Assembly: GCA_903898215.1 (NCBI GenBank)
Contig: CAIUEQ010000309.1
Location: forward strand, 1-9,852
Length of the DNA stretch: 9,852 nt
Direction of reading: 5' to 3'
From: an uncultured Bacteroidota bacterium
GTDB taxonomy: Bacteria > Bacteroidota > Bacteroidia > UKL13-3
The position numbers and the translations under genes are program-made. The notes under the pieces were generated by a model that was not told the origin of the DNA, did not search any database, and was given only the letters and a program-made list of their open reading frames with translations. Shown in pieces: positions 1 through 6,384 of this stretch. Every line of letters begins with the position of its first letter. The stretch's first letter is position 1.

Positions 1-344
1 ATGCATGGAACACAAAAGATCCTGAAAAAGTTTCAATGGCTTATACCATCGATACCGAATGGAGAAATAGAAATGTTTTTATTAATGGAAGAGAAGAAGT
101 TAAAACATTTTTAATTGCTAAGTGGGCGAAAGAGCTGGATTATAAACTCAAAAAAGAATTATGGGCTTTTACTGCAAACAAAATTGCAGTGAGGTTTGAA
201 TATGAATGGCACGACATCAATGGGAATTGGTTTCGTTCATACGGTAACGAGAATTGGGAATTTGACGAAAATGGATTAATGAAAAAACGTTTTGCAAGTA
301 TCAATGATCTTGCTATTTCCGAATCAGAACTCAAAATAAAATAA
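1..344 (+). CDS. DUF1348 / SnoaL-like (NTF2-fold) family protein, 5' partial
   Basis: The reading frame is open from the window edge. Codons before the first ATG (position 36) read AWNTKDPEKVS and then continue into MAYTIDTEWRNR. In the DUF1348 family the residues AWN..DPE..A.AYT..S.WRNR are contiguous, so the ATG at 36 is an internal Met and the true start lies upstream of the window. The remainder matches the family closely: GREEV..FL..KWAKELDY, ELWAFT.N.IAVRFEYEWHD, GNWFRSYGNENWEFDENGLM and RFASINDL. These small proteins of about 150 residues adopt the NTF2-like cone fold. Their reaction is generally unassigned, so no function is claimed. The C-terminus stops right after SESELKIK, although relatives I recall continue about 20 residues with a WP.G.RP.DHP tail. 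I saw no sign of that tail in the other frames just downstream. A strong terminator follows 65 nt after the stop. Confidence 0.88.
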   Translation, partial: AWNTKDPEKVSMAYTIDTEWRNRNVFINGREEVKTFLIAKWAKELDYKLKKELWAFTANKIAVRFEYEWHDINGNWFRSYGNENWEFDENGLMKKRFASINDLAISESELKIK

Positions 345-409
345 TTAAGGACTTGAATAAAGCTTTAAACATTAATAGCAATAATTTCTACACTCATTTA
401 TTAAAAACA

Positions 410-437
410 AAAAAGGCTCCCTTGCAGGAGCCTTTTT
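410..437 (+). terminator. Rho-independent terminator after the DUF1348 gene (bidirectional)
   Basis: The stem GGCTCC (415-420) pairs with GGAGCC (427-432) around a 6-nt loop. It is extended by an A-run before and a T-run after (TTTTT, 433-437). On the minus strand the same hairpin is followed by TTTTTTG and TTTTT, so it should also stop transcripts coming from the right. Confidence 0.85.
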
Positions 438-690
438 CTAACCCTTTAAAAAATATGAAATTAAGAGGCCTTAAACTCTTATGAACTCAATTTTAACACT
501 TAAATTTATCTTTTCAATGCTTTAATATTCTTTTGTTGTTGAATTATAACAAGTTGACTGTTTTTGTTAAGCGTTCTTGTGTGAAACTCAATCTTTGATT
601 TGGTTAATGAAATTTGAGACACAAAAATCATGAAATGATTTAAGCCCTCATTAAAATATCTGCCTTTAGCAATGCAAACTTTTTTATAAT
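438..690. other. Gene-free stretch between two bidirectional terminators
   Basis: No credible protein gene is seen here. The only short frame of note is a 9-codon ORF, MKLRGLKLL (455-484, plus strand), just after the first terminator. It lacks a recognisable promoter or ribosome site. Possible RNA structure exists: TGTGT (578-582) can pair with ACACA (619-623), and CTCAA (587-591) with TTGAG (614-618), with a GAAA bulge. A second hairpin is AAATCAT-GAA-ATGATTT (625-641). Because hairpins at 410-437 and 691-723 could terminate in both directions, this interval would be a separate transcription unit if it is transcribed. I could not match it to a known RNA, and no exact TAnnTTTG box was found on either strand. 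Confidence 0.3.
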
Positions 691-723
691 AAAAAAACCT
701 TCAAGCCTAAGCTGAAGGTTTTT
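691..723 (-). terminator. Terminator downstream of tRNA-Ser (bidirectional)
   Basis: ACCTTCA (697-703) pairs with TGAAGGT (713-719), and an inner GC/GC step closes a small loop. An A-run (691-697) and a T-run (719-723) flank the stem. On the minus strand the hairpin starts 15 nt after the tRNA 3' end and is followed by seven U residues, as expected for the end of the tRNA transcript. The T-run on the plus strand could also stop rightward transcription. Confidence 0.8.
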
Positions 724-737
724 AAGTTGAAATTATC

Positions 738-825
738 TGGCGGAGAGTTAGGGATTCGAACCCCAGGTCCTGTAACAGACAACAGTTTTCAAGACTGCCG
801 CAATCGACCACTCTGCCAACTCTCC
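738..825 (-). tRNA. tRNA-Ser, anticodon UGA (reads UCA)
   Basis: The minus strand gives acceptor stem GGAGAGT (825-819) pairing with ACTCTCC (748-742), discriminator G, and an encoded CCA (740-738). The anticodon loop is CTTGAAA, flanked by CAGT and ACTG, which places anticodon TGA at 791-789. The T arm has the standard GTTCGAATC. The long variable arm between the anticodon and T arms is typical of a class II serine tRNA, and the 88-nt length with CCA agrees. It is a monocistronic unit with its own promoter directly upstream and its own terminator downstream. Confidence 0.96.
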
Positions 826-830
826 ATCTG

Positions 831-861
831 CAAAAGTAATCCTGCAAATGACTTTAACAAA
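831..861 (-). promoter_or_regulatory. Bacteroidota-type promoter of tRNA-Ser
   Basis: Reading the minus strand, TTTG (861-858) is followed after 19 nt by TACTTTTG (838-831), an exact TAnnTTTG -7 box. The tRNA 5' end lies only 5 nt past this box, so the primary transcript should have a leader of just a few nucleotides. Confidence 0.7.
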
Positions 862-881
862 AAAAAAATGAATTCTGAGGC

Positions 882-908
882 AAAAAAAAACCTGATCGTT
901 TGATCAGG
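882..908 (-). terminator. Terminator of the metalloprotease gene
   Basis: CCTGATC (891-897) pairs perfectly with GATCAGG (902-908) around a 4-nt loop. On the minus strand nine U residues (890-882) follow. It lies about 30 nt after the protease stop codon. Confidence 0.88.
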
Positions 909-938
909 CTTTCAAAATTTCTTACAAATCTATCACTA

Positions 939-3245
939 TCAGTTCACAACGATTTTGTGCGTAAATTCTTTTGTTCCATCAAGAGTCATTTTAATAAAGT
1001 ATAATCCTGTGTTTAAATTGAATTTCGACTTTTCAATAACAATTTGTTGTGTTCCTAATTCTTGAACTCCTGAATAAACGGTTCCTATTTCTTTTCCGAT
1101 GATGTCGTAAATTTTAATATCAACTTTTGCTTTTGATGGCATTGTGAAAGTAAGGGTTGTGTTTTCGCTAAAAGGATTTGGATAAACTCCAATATGCATT
1201 GCTGATGCAGTAACTTCATTTATACCTGTTGATAAACCAATTCGTAAATTATCTATATAAAAATTATTTCCGCCACCATATGAAAGCATGATCTTGAATT
1301 TAACATTTGCTTGTGCAGGTATACTTGATCCAGGGATATTTACTTTAGCCCATTGTGCTTGACCTGTTGGTCTGAAATCCAATGAAGGTAATACAGAAGT
1401 TACACCTGTGTTTGTACATAGTGGATTAGGATCTACAACAGTACCGTTTTGTAATGGTATTGCATTTGAATAATAACTTCTGCCACCAATCAATTTTTTG
1501 TTTGACCATGTTTTACCGCAGTCGGTAGATACTTGAACTGAAAGGGCATCTTGAGAAGATTTATTTCCATTGTTAGCATCAAAATTTGTAGCAAATGAAT
1601 AATAAAATTCTAAATAAGGATTTGTTGTTCCGACAAAATTATATGGAGGTGAAATTAATGAATAATTGTATCCATTACCTCCCATTGCGCTTAGAAATTC
1701 TAAACTTGCACAACCTTCATAAAAAGCGCTTGTTGTGCGAACCCATGGATTATATGGCATCTCATTTTCAAAATGCCATCCTTCTTCTTTGTATGTATTT
1801 GCCCAATCCCAATCAGCTGTATGAACCTTCACATTTGGTTGAACATCACTTGGTCCTTCAATGTAAATATAATCAATAACAGTTTTGGTATTTGATCCAT
1901 TTGCTCCGGTAACAGTTAATGAAACAGTCTTTTTTCCAGGAATCGTATAAGTTACAGCACTTGGGTTTTGAAGAGTTGAAGTAAAGCCATCACCAAAGTC
2001 CCATTGCCATTTTGTTATTGTTCCATTAAATGAATTATCTTTAAATGTGATTGATTGACCAACACATGCTCTCACATCTGTTAAATTATTATTAGGTGTA
2101 ATACTGAACGCTGCGATAGGAACTGTTAACGGTGCATTGATTGTATCATTAACTCCGGTTGCGATTAAATTTTCAGGTTGCCATAACGTTCTTCTGTAAT
2201 TTTCAAGAGTGAAATGCATACGAGCAACTTGCTGAAGTGTAAACATGATACTTGAGCAATTAAGAATATAGTAATCCATAAAATTTTCCCATTGGTCAGG
2301 AAGAAATGGTGTCATACAAGTTGAAGATGCTGAGAAGAAGTCGGTACCACAACTTACATTGTCCCTAGTATGATCCGCACCGCCATAAGGTGCATATCGT
2401 ACAGGGGGAGTATCGTAGCAATAATCTTCCCCACATGAATCAGTTGATGATGATCCATTAAAAGGATGAAGTAATCCCAAGTAATGACCAACTTCATGTG
2501 AAACTGTAATTAAACTAAATGGATTTCCTGATGCATTAACAGGATCTACACCAAAACCATTTCCTGAACTTACAATCGGACCATCATATTTATAAGAGGA
2601 AATTGAAGTAGGGTAGTTACAATATCCTCCTGCTTGAAATGATCCACCATTTGAACTGATGCTTGAACATACCCAAACATTTAAATATCTAGATGGATCC
2701 CAACTGGTGTTTCCTTTTAAAAGGTCACCTGCTTTTCCTGTCATCGGACCAACATAAACGCGGTCAATTCCATTTGTAGGATTTCCTTGAGGATCTTTTT
2801 TAGCTAAACGAAAAGTGATTTGAGCATTACCCTCCACATCTTTAAATATTGCTCTGATTCGAGAACGATATAAATTTAATGCATTATAATTTGCATTCAT
2901 GTTTGCTATTTCTTGAACAGCTTGAGCATCGGTAACATTTTCTCCAAAATTGTTATTGTTGTGAAGAATATGAAATACAACAGGGATGATATAACGTGAA
3001 GTTCCTGTTTTAGCTTCGATTTTTTTATCAGCAGGATTTACTGCATTAGGTTTAAACTTGCTTAGATCAACAGTTTTTACATACTCTAAAAACGCTTGAT
3101 TATACTGCATCATTTGTTTTTCAACTTCAGGATGTTCTTTCTTCAATGCGTCAAATTCCAGATCAGTACTACAAGGAATATATTTCTGAGCAAATGCAAA
3201 ATTTGCTACAAATAATACGGTAAGGGTATATATAATTTTTTTCAT
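939..3245 (-). CDS. Secreted M43-type zinc metalloprotease with PKD domain and type IX secretion sorting domain
   Basis: Predicted to be a 768-residue protein exported by Sec and then by the type IX system, cleaving proteins outside the cell or at its surface. The order is: signal peptide MKKIIYTLTVLFVANFAFAQ (1-20); propeptide-like region to about 80; catalytic domain about 84-355 with the metzincin zinc motif HEVGHYLGLLH (250-260; ligands H250, H254, H260, catalytic E251) and Met-turn FMDYY (322-326); PKD domain about 373-462 with WDFGDG (415-420); a beta-rich, MAM/jelly-roll-like region about 470-672; and a Por-type C-terminal sorting domain about 687-768, starting VYPNPF and ending THKIVVN. 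M43 is the pappalysin/cytophagalysin family. The ATG at 3245 was chosen because it begins the signal peptide. A longer in-frame ORF adds 44 unrelated residues and overlaps the gene upstream. The substrate is unknown. Confidence 0.93.
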   Translation of the reverse strand: MKKIIYTLTVLFVANFAFAQKYIPCSTDLEFDALKKEHPEVEKQMMQYNQAFLEYVKTVDLSKFKPNAVNPADKKIEAKTGTSRYIIPVVFHILHNNNNFGENVTDAQAVQEIANMNANYNALNLYRSRIRAIFKDVEGNAQITFRLAKKDPQGNPTNGIDRVYVGPMTGKAGDLLKGNTSWDPSRYLNVWVCSSISSNGGSFQAGGYCNYPTSISSYKYDGPIVSSGNGFGVDPVNASGNPFSLITVSHEVGHYLGLLHPFNGSSSTDSCGEDYCYDTPPVRYAPYGGADHTRDNVSCGTDFFSASSTCMTPFLPDQWENFMDYYILNCSSIMFTLQQVARMHFTLENYRRTLWQPENLIATGVNDTINAPLTVPIAAFSITPNNNLTDVRACVGQSITFKDNSFNGTITKWQWDFGDGFTSTLQNPSAVTYTIPGKKTVSLTVTGANGSNTKTVIDYIYIEGPSDVQPNVKVHTADWDWANTYKEEGWHFENEMPYNPWVRTTSAFYEGCASLEFLSAMGGNGYNYSLISPPYNFVGTTNPYLEFYYSFATNFDANNGNKSSQDALSVQVSTDCGKTWSNKKLIGGRSYYSNAIPLQNGTVVDPNPLCTNTGVTSVLPSLDFRPTGQAQWAKVNIPGSSIPAQANVKFKIMLSYGGGNNFYIDNLRIGLSTGINEVTASAMHIGVYPNPFSENTTLTFTMPSKAKVDIKIYDIIGKEIGTVYSGVQELGTQQIVIEKSKFNLNTGLYFIKMTLDGTKEFTHKIVVN

Positions 3246-3267
3246 CGTTACTAAAAATTTCAAGTGG

Positions 3268-3297
3268 CAAAATAATAAGATTTTCAACAATAGACAA
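3268..3297 (-). promoter_or_regulatory. Possible promoter of the metalloprotease gene
   Basis: On the minus strand TTG (3297-3295) is followed after 19 nt by TTATTTTG (3275-3268), one mismatch from TAnnTTTG. The start codon lies 22 nt further on. The same TTATTTTG variant occurs before serC. The box sits in the 58-nt gap after the metallophosphoesterase gene, so the protease could have its own start or be co-transcribed. Confidence 0.4.
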
Positions 3298-3303
3298 TAC
3301 CAT

Positions 3304-3822
3304 TTATAAATTGGTTGCTTCGATTTCATTTCTTTTATGTTCCCACACCTCCAAATCGAACATTCTTTTGCCTTCAATTTTCATTCTTATGGCAGTACAT
3401 ATTTCGTGAAAACCTTTATTACCACAGGCTCCTGGGTTAAAATGCATTAACTGGTTTTTCGCATCTCGCATTACTTTTAAAATATGCGAATGTCCGCAAA
3501 CCATAATGTCAGGTTTTTCAGATTGTAGGATTTTACCAAAAACTGATGAATATTTTCCGGGATATCCTCCAATATGAATTAAACAAACCTTTAATTCTTC
3601 CACTGTAAAAAGATTTACTTCAGGATATTCTTTTCGAATTTCATGTCCGTCAATATTTCCGTAAACACTTTTTGTAGGTTTAAATTTTTGAAGTGTTTCA
3701 ACTGTTTGAATATCGCCCCAATCTCCTGCATGCCAAAGCTCGTCACAGTTTTCAAAAAATGTAAACAAAGCAGGATTTATATAGCCGTGTGTATCTGATA
3801 AAATGCCTATTTTTTTTGTCAA
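3304..3822 (-). CDS. YfcE/MJ0936-type metallophosphoesterase, TTG start proposed
   Basis: A small calcineurin-like phosphodiesterase of 172 residues, likely cytoplasmic. The metal-binding signature is complete: SDTHG (9-13, D10 and H12), HAGD (31-34), GNID (55-58), LIHIGG with H83, and GHSH (110-113), followed by NPGACG. Family members cleave phosphodiesters with Mn2+ or similar ions. The physiological substrate is usually unknown and is not claimed here. An in-frame ATG at 3912 would add 30 residues, but that stretch is hydrophobic, translates repetitive AACAAAC-type DNA and lies upstream of an exact promoter at 3843-3872. I therefore place the start at TTG (3822-3820), giving MTKKIGILSDTHG, the usual family beginning. 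The protease gene follows on the same strand after 58 nt. The start is the uncertain part; the family call is firm. Confidence 0.87.
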   Translation of the reverse strand: MTKKIGILSDTHGYINPALFTFFENCDELWHAGDWGDIQTVETLQKFKPTKSVYGNIDGHEIRKEYPEVNLFTVEELKVCLIHIGGYPGKYSSVFGKILQSEKPDIMVCGHSHILKVMRDAKNQLMHFNPGACGNKGFHEICTAIRMKIEGKRMFDLEVWEHKRNEIEATNL

Positions 3823-3842
3823 TGCTAAATGATGAATAATGA

Positions 3843-3872
3843 CAAAAATAATAACAATTAACAAACAACAAA
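3843..3872 (-). promoter_or_regulatory. Promoter of the metallophosphoesterase gene
   Basis: On the minus strand TTTG (3872-3869) is followed after 18 nt by TATTTTTG (3850-3843), an exact TAnnTTTG. The proposed TTG start codon lies about 20 nt downstream. The box decides the start, because the ATG at 3912 would sit upstream of transcription initiation. Confidence 0.55.
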
Positions 3873-3890
3873 CTTCAAATAACAAACAAC
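3859..3890. repeat. 11-bp direct repeat TAACAAACAAC in the divergent promoter gap
   Basis: TAACAAACAAC occurs at 3859-3869 and again, identically, at 3880-3890, a spacing of 21 nt or about two helical turns. It sits between the divergent -7 boxes of the metallophosphoesterase and rhomboid genes. It may be a regulator site or simply low-complexity intergenic repeat DNA, which other gaps in this window also carry. Confidence 0.5.
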
Positions 3891-3898
3891 TACTTTTG
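3891..3898 (+). promoter_or_regulatory. Possible -7 box of the rhomboid gene
   Basis: TACTTTTG is an exact TAnnTTTG box 25 nt before the rhomboid ATG. No clear TTG element was seen at the expected distance upstream, so only the -7 half is supported. Confidence 0.45.
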
Positions 3899-3923
3899 AA
3901 AACTACAAACACTCATCTTATTT

Positions 3924-4532
3924 ATGACCATAATAATTGTAATCATAACTGTTTTAGTAAGTCTCGCTGCTTTAAGCAACAGGCAAATCATGTTGAAATT
4001 AATATTTAATCCTTATGCCGTTAAAAAATTTAACCAATGGTATCGATTAGTTTCATGCGGTTTGCTTCATGCAGATTTTATGCATCTTGCCATTAATATG
4101 TTAGTGCTGTATTCTTTTGGAAATGCTGTTGAACAATACTATCATTTTGCTTTCGGAAATGCTGCACCTTACCTTTTCTTGTTAATGTATGTGTCATCAG
4201 TTTTTGCAGCAAATGTTTCAACAATGTATAAACAACAAAACAATCCTCACTACAATTCACTTGGAGCATCGGGTGGTGTTTCTGCAGTTTTATTTGCATC
4301 AATAATATTTAATCCTTGGGCAAAAGTTTATTTTTTCGGATTTTTCCCATTGCCTGGAATAGCAATGGGAGTAGGGTATCTGGCGTATTCTTATTATATG
4401 ACAAAACGAGATTCTTCGGATAATATTAATCACGAAGCGCATTTTTACGGAGCAGTTTACGGTATGCTCTTTACCATTGTTTTTAAACCAAGTTTAATTC
4501 TCTACTTTTTTAATGCATTGATACATTTCTAG
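3924..4532 (+). CDS. Rhomboid family intramembrane serine protease
   Basis: A 202-residue integral membrane protein with several hydrophobic segments: about 1-17, 44-66, 80-97, 113-130, 136-158 and 172-200. The rhomboid catalytic dyad is present: serine S116 in GASG (114-117), directly before a hydrophobic helix, and histidine H173 in AHFYGAVYG with the helix-packing glycines G176 and G180. The oxyanion-region signature HLAIN (H54, N58) is also present. Rhomboids cleave transmembrane substrates within the bilayer; the substrate here cannot be predicted. The length fits the minimal six-helix bacterial type, with no extra cytoplasmic domain. The ATG at 3924 follows a -7 box and gives an N-terminal membrane segment directly. 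The gene converges on the outer-membrane-like gene with only 2 nt between the stop codons and no hairpin terminator. Confidence 0.9.
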   Translation: MTIIIVIITVLVSLAALSNRQIMLKLIFNPYAVKKFNQWYRLVSCGLLHADFMHLAINMLVLYSFGNAVEQYYHFAFGNAAPYLFLLMYVSSVFAANVSTMYKQQNNPHYNSLGASGGVSAVLFASIIFNPWAKVYFFGFFPLPGIAMGVGYLAYSYYMTKRDSSDNINHEAHFYGAVYGMLFTIVFKPSLILYFFNALIHF

Positions 4533-4534
4533 TA

Positions 4535-5149
4535 TTAAAAAATAAAACCAACTCTAAAATCAAGCGGTGTAGGCCTAAAAGTTGTTGAATAAGTTGAAAG
4601 GTTTGCATTAACATCGTATGCCTTCCATAATAAATCATACAATACCACAAAATAATAATTACTCTGAAAAGCTCCTCCTCCTAAAAACAATTGATTTCCC
4701 CAAACTCTTTTTGGTGGGTCGTTATAATATCCATTGTAACTTTTAAAATTTATAGGTGCATATTCTCCAAAGAGAGCAACGTTTCCGAAAAGTTGTTCCT
4801 TAGCAAAAATATTTAACCCATAGGCATTATCGCTCACAGTAAATTGTCCGGCACTCGAACCAATATTCATTGATTGATAAATATAAGTAATTCCTGCACC
4901 GGGCATAAATCTTTCGCTTACTTTATAACCAATCCAAGGTTGTATATGAAAATATGAATACGTTCCAAACATAGCCGAAATTCCACCTCCATATTTTATC
5001 TTATCGGTCCATGGTTCAGTGTTATCTTTCTTCATCTCATCTTCTTTTTGTTGTTTATCGCTATCCATTTTTTGAATCTTACGCTGAGCAAACAACGAAA
5101 TATTTGTCATCATCAATAGGCTGAATACGATATATAGTTTTGTCTTCAT
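4535..5149 (-). CDS. Predicted small outer-membrane beta-barrel protein
   Basis: A 204-residue protein whose specific function I do not recognise. It has a lipid-free Sec signal peptide, residues 1-22 (MKTKLYIVFSLLMMTNISLFAQ), then a very charged linker (about 23-46, rich in K, D, E and Q). After that come alternating aromatic/glycine strands such as KIKYGGGISAMFGTYSYFHI, PWIGYKVSERFMPGAGITYIYQ (given here only to its Q92), ALFGEYAPI and QLFLGGGAF. It ends PLDFRVGFIF, a terminal aromatic strand typical of outer-membrane barrels. Similar small barrels are common in Bacteroidota and, from memory, sometimes carry misleading enzyme names in databases. The ATG at 5149 starts the signal peptide; an in-frame ATG at 5212 would add 21 residues and overlap the promoter. 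The C-terminal end converges on the rhomboid gene. Confidence 0.75.
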   Translation of the reverse strand: MKTKLYIVFSLLMMTNISLFAQRKIQKMDSDKQQKEDEMKKDNTEPWTDKIKYGGGISAMFGTYSYFHIQPWIGYKVSERFMPGAGITYIYQSMNIGSSAGQFTVSDNAYGLNIFAKEQLFGNVALFGEYAPINFKSYNGYYNDPPKRVWGNQLFLGGGAFQSNYYFVVLYDLLWKAYDVNANLSTYSTTFRPTPLDFRVGFIF

Positions 5150-5211
5150 GACTGTAAAAATTAAACTGGAATGATTACTTAACGCATTTATCAAAAGAAA
5201 AATACGGTGCA

Positions 5212-5219
5212 CAAAAATA
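5212..5219 (-). promoter_or_regulatory. Possible -7 box of the outer-membrane protein gene
   Basis: The minus strand reads TATTTTTG (5219-5212), an exact TAnnTTTG, about 62 nt before the chosen start codon. No TTG was seen at the expected upstream spacing. The position supports the shorter start at 5149, because the alternative ATG overlaps this box. Confidence 0.4.
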
Positions 5220-5228
5220 TTTATTTAG

Positions 5229-5260
5229 TTTGTTTAAAAATGCATTTGAGGTTTATTTTG
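5229..5260 (+). promoter_or_regulatory. Possible promoter of the serC-serA cluster
   Basis: TTTG (5229-5232) is followed after 20 nt by TTATTTTG (5253-5260), one mismatch from TAnnTTTG and the same variant as before the protease gene. The serC ATG lies 24 nt beyond. It would be the only clear promoter for the downstream same-strand genes. Confidence 0.45.
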
Positions 5261-5284
5261 CACCTCTTTAATAAAAAAAATAAT

Positions 5285-6367
5285 ATGAACAAGATTCACA
5301 ACTTTTCTGCTGGTCCTGCAATTCTTCCGCAATCAGCTATTGACGCAGGTATTGAGGCATTGAAGAATTTTTCAGGAATGGGACTTTCTCTTATTGAAGT
5401 TTCTCACCGAAGCAAAGAATTTGAAGCAGTTGTTGATGAAGCAACAAAATTGGTAAAAGAAATTTTAAAACTGAATGATGATTATGCGGTAATATTTCTT
5501 CAAGGTGGAGCAAGCATGCAATTTGATATGATCCCATTTAATTTTTTAGATGAAGGCGAAACTGCCGCATATACTAATACCGGTGTTTGGGCAAGCAGAG
5601 CGGTTAAAGAAGCTAAATTTTTTGGAAACGTAAATGTTGTTGCAACCAGCGAGGATAAAAATTTCTCTTATATTCCTAAAGGATTTTCAATTCCTTCAGA
5701 CTCAAAATATTTTCATTGCACTTCAAATAATACCATATACGGAACTGAAATGTTCAGTTTTCCTGAAACTTCTGTGCCGAAGATTTGTGATATGAGTTCT
5801 GATATTTTTAGTAGAAATATTGATGCAACACAATTTGATTTGATCTATGCTGGAGCCCAAAAAAATATGGGTCCTGCCGGAACAACTTTAGTTATCATCA
5901 AAAAATCTTTCCTCGAAACCAAAAGAGCAAAACGTAAAATTCCAACCATGTTGGATTACAAACCGCATATCGATAATGGTTCGATGTACAATACTCCAAG
6001 TGTGTTTGCAATTTTTATCTGTATGCACACTTTGCGTTGGATAAAAGAAATTGGTTTGGATGAAATGGAAAATAGAAACAAAGCAAAGGCTGAATTGTTA
6101 TATAATGAAATTGATAGAAATACAATGTTTACAGGAACTGTTGCCAAAGAAGATAGAAGTAGAATGAATGTAAATTTTGTTTTGAATAATAAAGAGTTTG
6201 AAGATGAATTTTTAAAACTTTGCAAGCAGAAAAATTTAAGCGGATTAAAAGGACATCGTTCGGTAGGCGGTTTGCGTGCTAGTTTATACAATGCATTGCC
6301 AATTGAAAGTGTACAGGTTTTGGTGGATGTGATGAAAGAGTTTGAGATAAACAAGTTGAATGGTTGA
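5285..6367 (+). CDS. serC: Phosphoserine aminotransferase
   Basis: A cytoplasmic PLP enzyme converting 3-phosphohydroxypyruvate and glutamate to 3-phosphoserine and 2-oxoglutarate, the second step of serine synthesis; some relatives also act in pyridoxal phosphate synthesis. Family signatures include HNFSAGPAILP near the N-terminus, GLSLIEVSHRSKEF, FLQGGASMQFDMIP, NNTIYGTE, and the PLP-lysine region IYAGAQKNMGPAG (Schiff-base lysine in AQKN). NTPSVFAI and the C-terminal KGHRSVGGLRASLYNA, which contacts phosphate, are also present. The length of 360 residues is normal for the family. The ATG at 5285 gives the standard MNKIHNFSAGP beginning; a longer in-frame ORF adds 26 residues across the promoter and was rejected. 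It is the first gene of the cluster. Its last codons (NKLNG and TGA) run into a repeat arm, so the repeat provides the stop codon. Confidence 0.96.
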   Translation: MNKIHNFSAGPAILPQSAIDAGIEALKNFSGMGLSLIEVSHRSKEFEAVVDEATKLVKEILKLNDDYAVIFLQGGASMQFDMIPFNFLDEGETAAYTNTGVWASRAVKEAKFFGNVNVVATSEDKNFSYIPKGFSIPSDSKYFHCTSNNTIYGTEMFSFPETSVPKICDMSSDIFSRNIDATQFDLIYAGAQKNMGPAGTTLVIIKKSFLETKRAKRKIPTMLDYKPHIDNGSMYNTPSVFAIFICMHTLRWIKEIGLDEMENRNKAKAELLYNEIDRNTMFTGTVAKEDRSRMNVNFVLNNKEFEDEFLKLCKQKNLSGLKGHRSVGGLRASLYNALPIESVQVLVDVMKEFEINKLNG

Positions 6368-6384
6368 TAAAGTGATTGGTTAAT
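6361..6384 (+). repeat. Left arm of the inverted repeat enclosing the four-helix gene (copy A)
   Basis: The arm reads GTTGATAAAG then TGATTGGTTAAT (6363-6384) and contains the serC stop codon. It pairs imperfectly with the right arm at 6761-6799: TGGTTGAT with ATCAACCA, and ATTGGTT with AACCAAT. It is also a direct relative of 9097-9117, matching about 19 of 22 positions by hand alignment. It ends where the next ATG begins. Confidence 0.7.

Noticed and set aside
1595..1879. Small plus-strand open frame inside the metalloprotease gene, and similar antisense frames in serC, serA, DUF1015 and mazG
   Set aside because: They lie antisense to well-supported genes, show no recognisable family features, and are expected by chance in AT-rich coding DNA.
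3246..3377. A 44-residue N-terminal extension of the metalloprotease from an in-frame ATG at 3377
   Set aside because: It overlaps the metallophosphoesterase gene, and a typical signal peptide begins at the ATG at 3245, with a plausible promoter between.
5207..5284. A 26-residue extension of SerC from an ATG at 5207
   Set aside because: It reads through the likely promoter, while the ATG at 5285 gives the standard SerC beginning and length.
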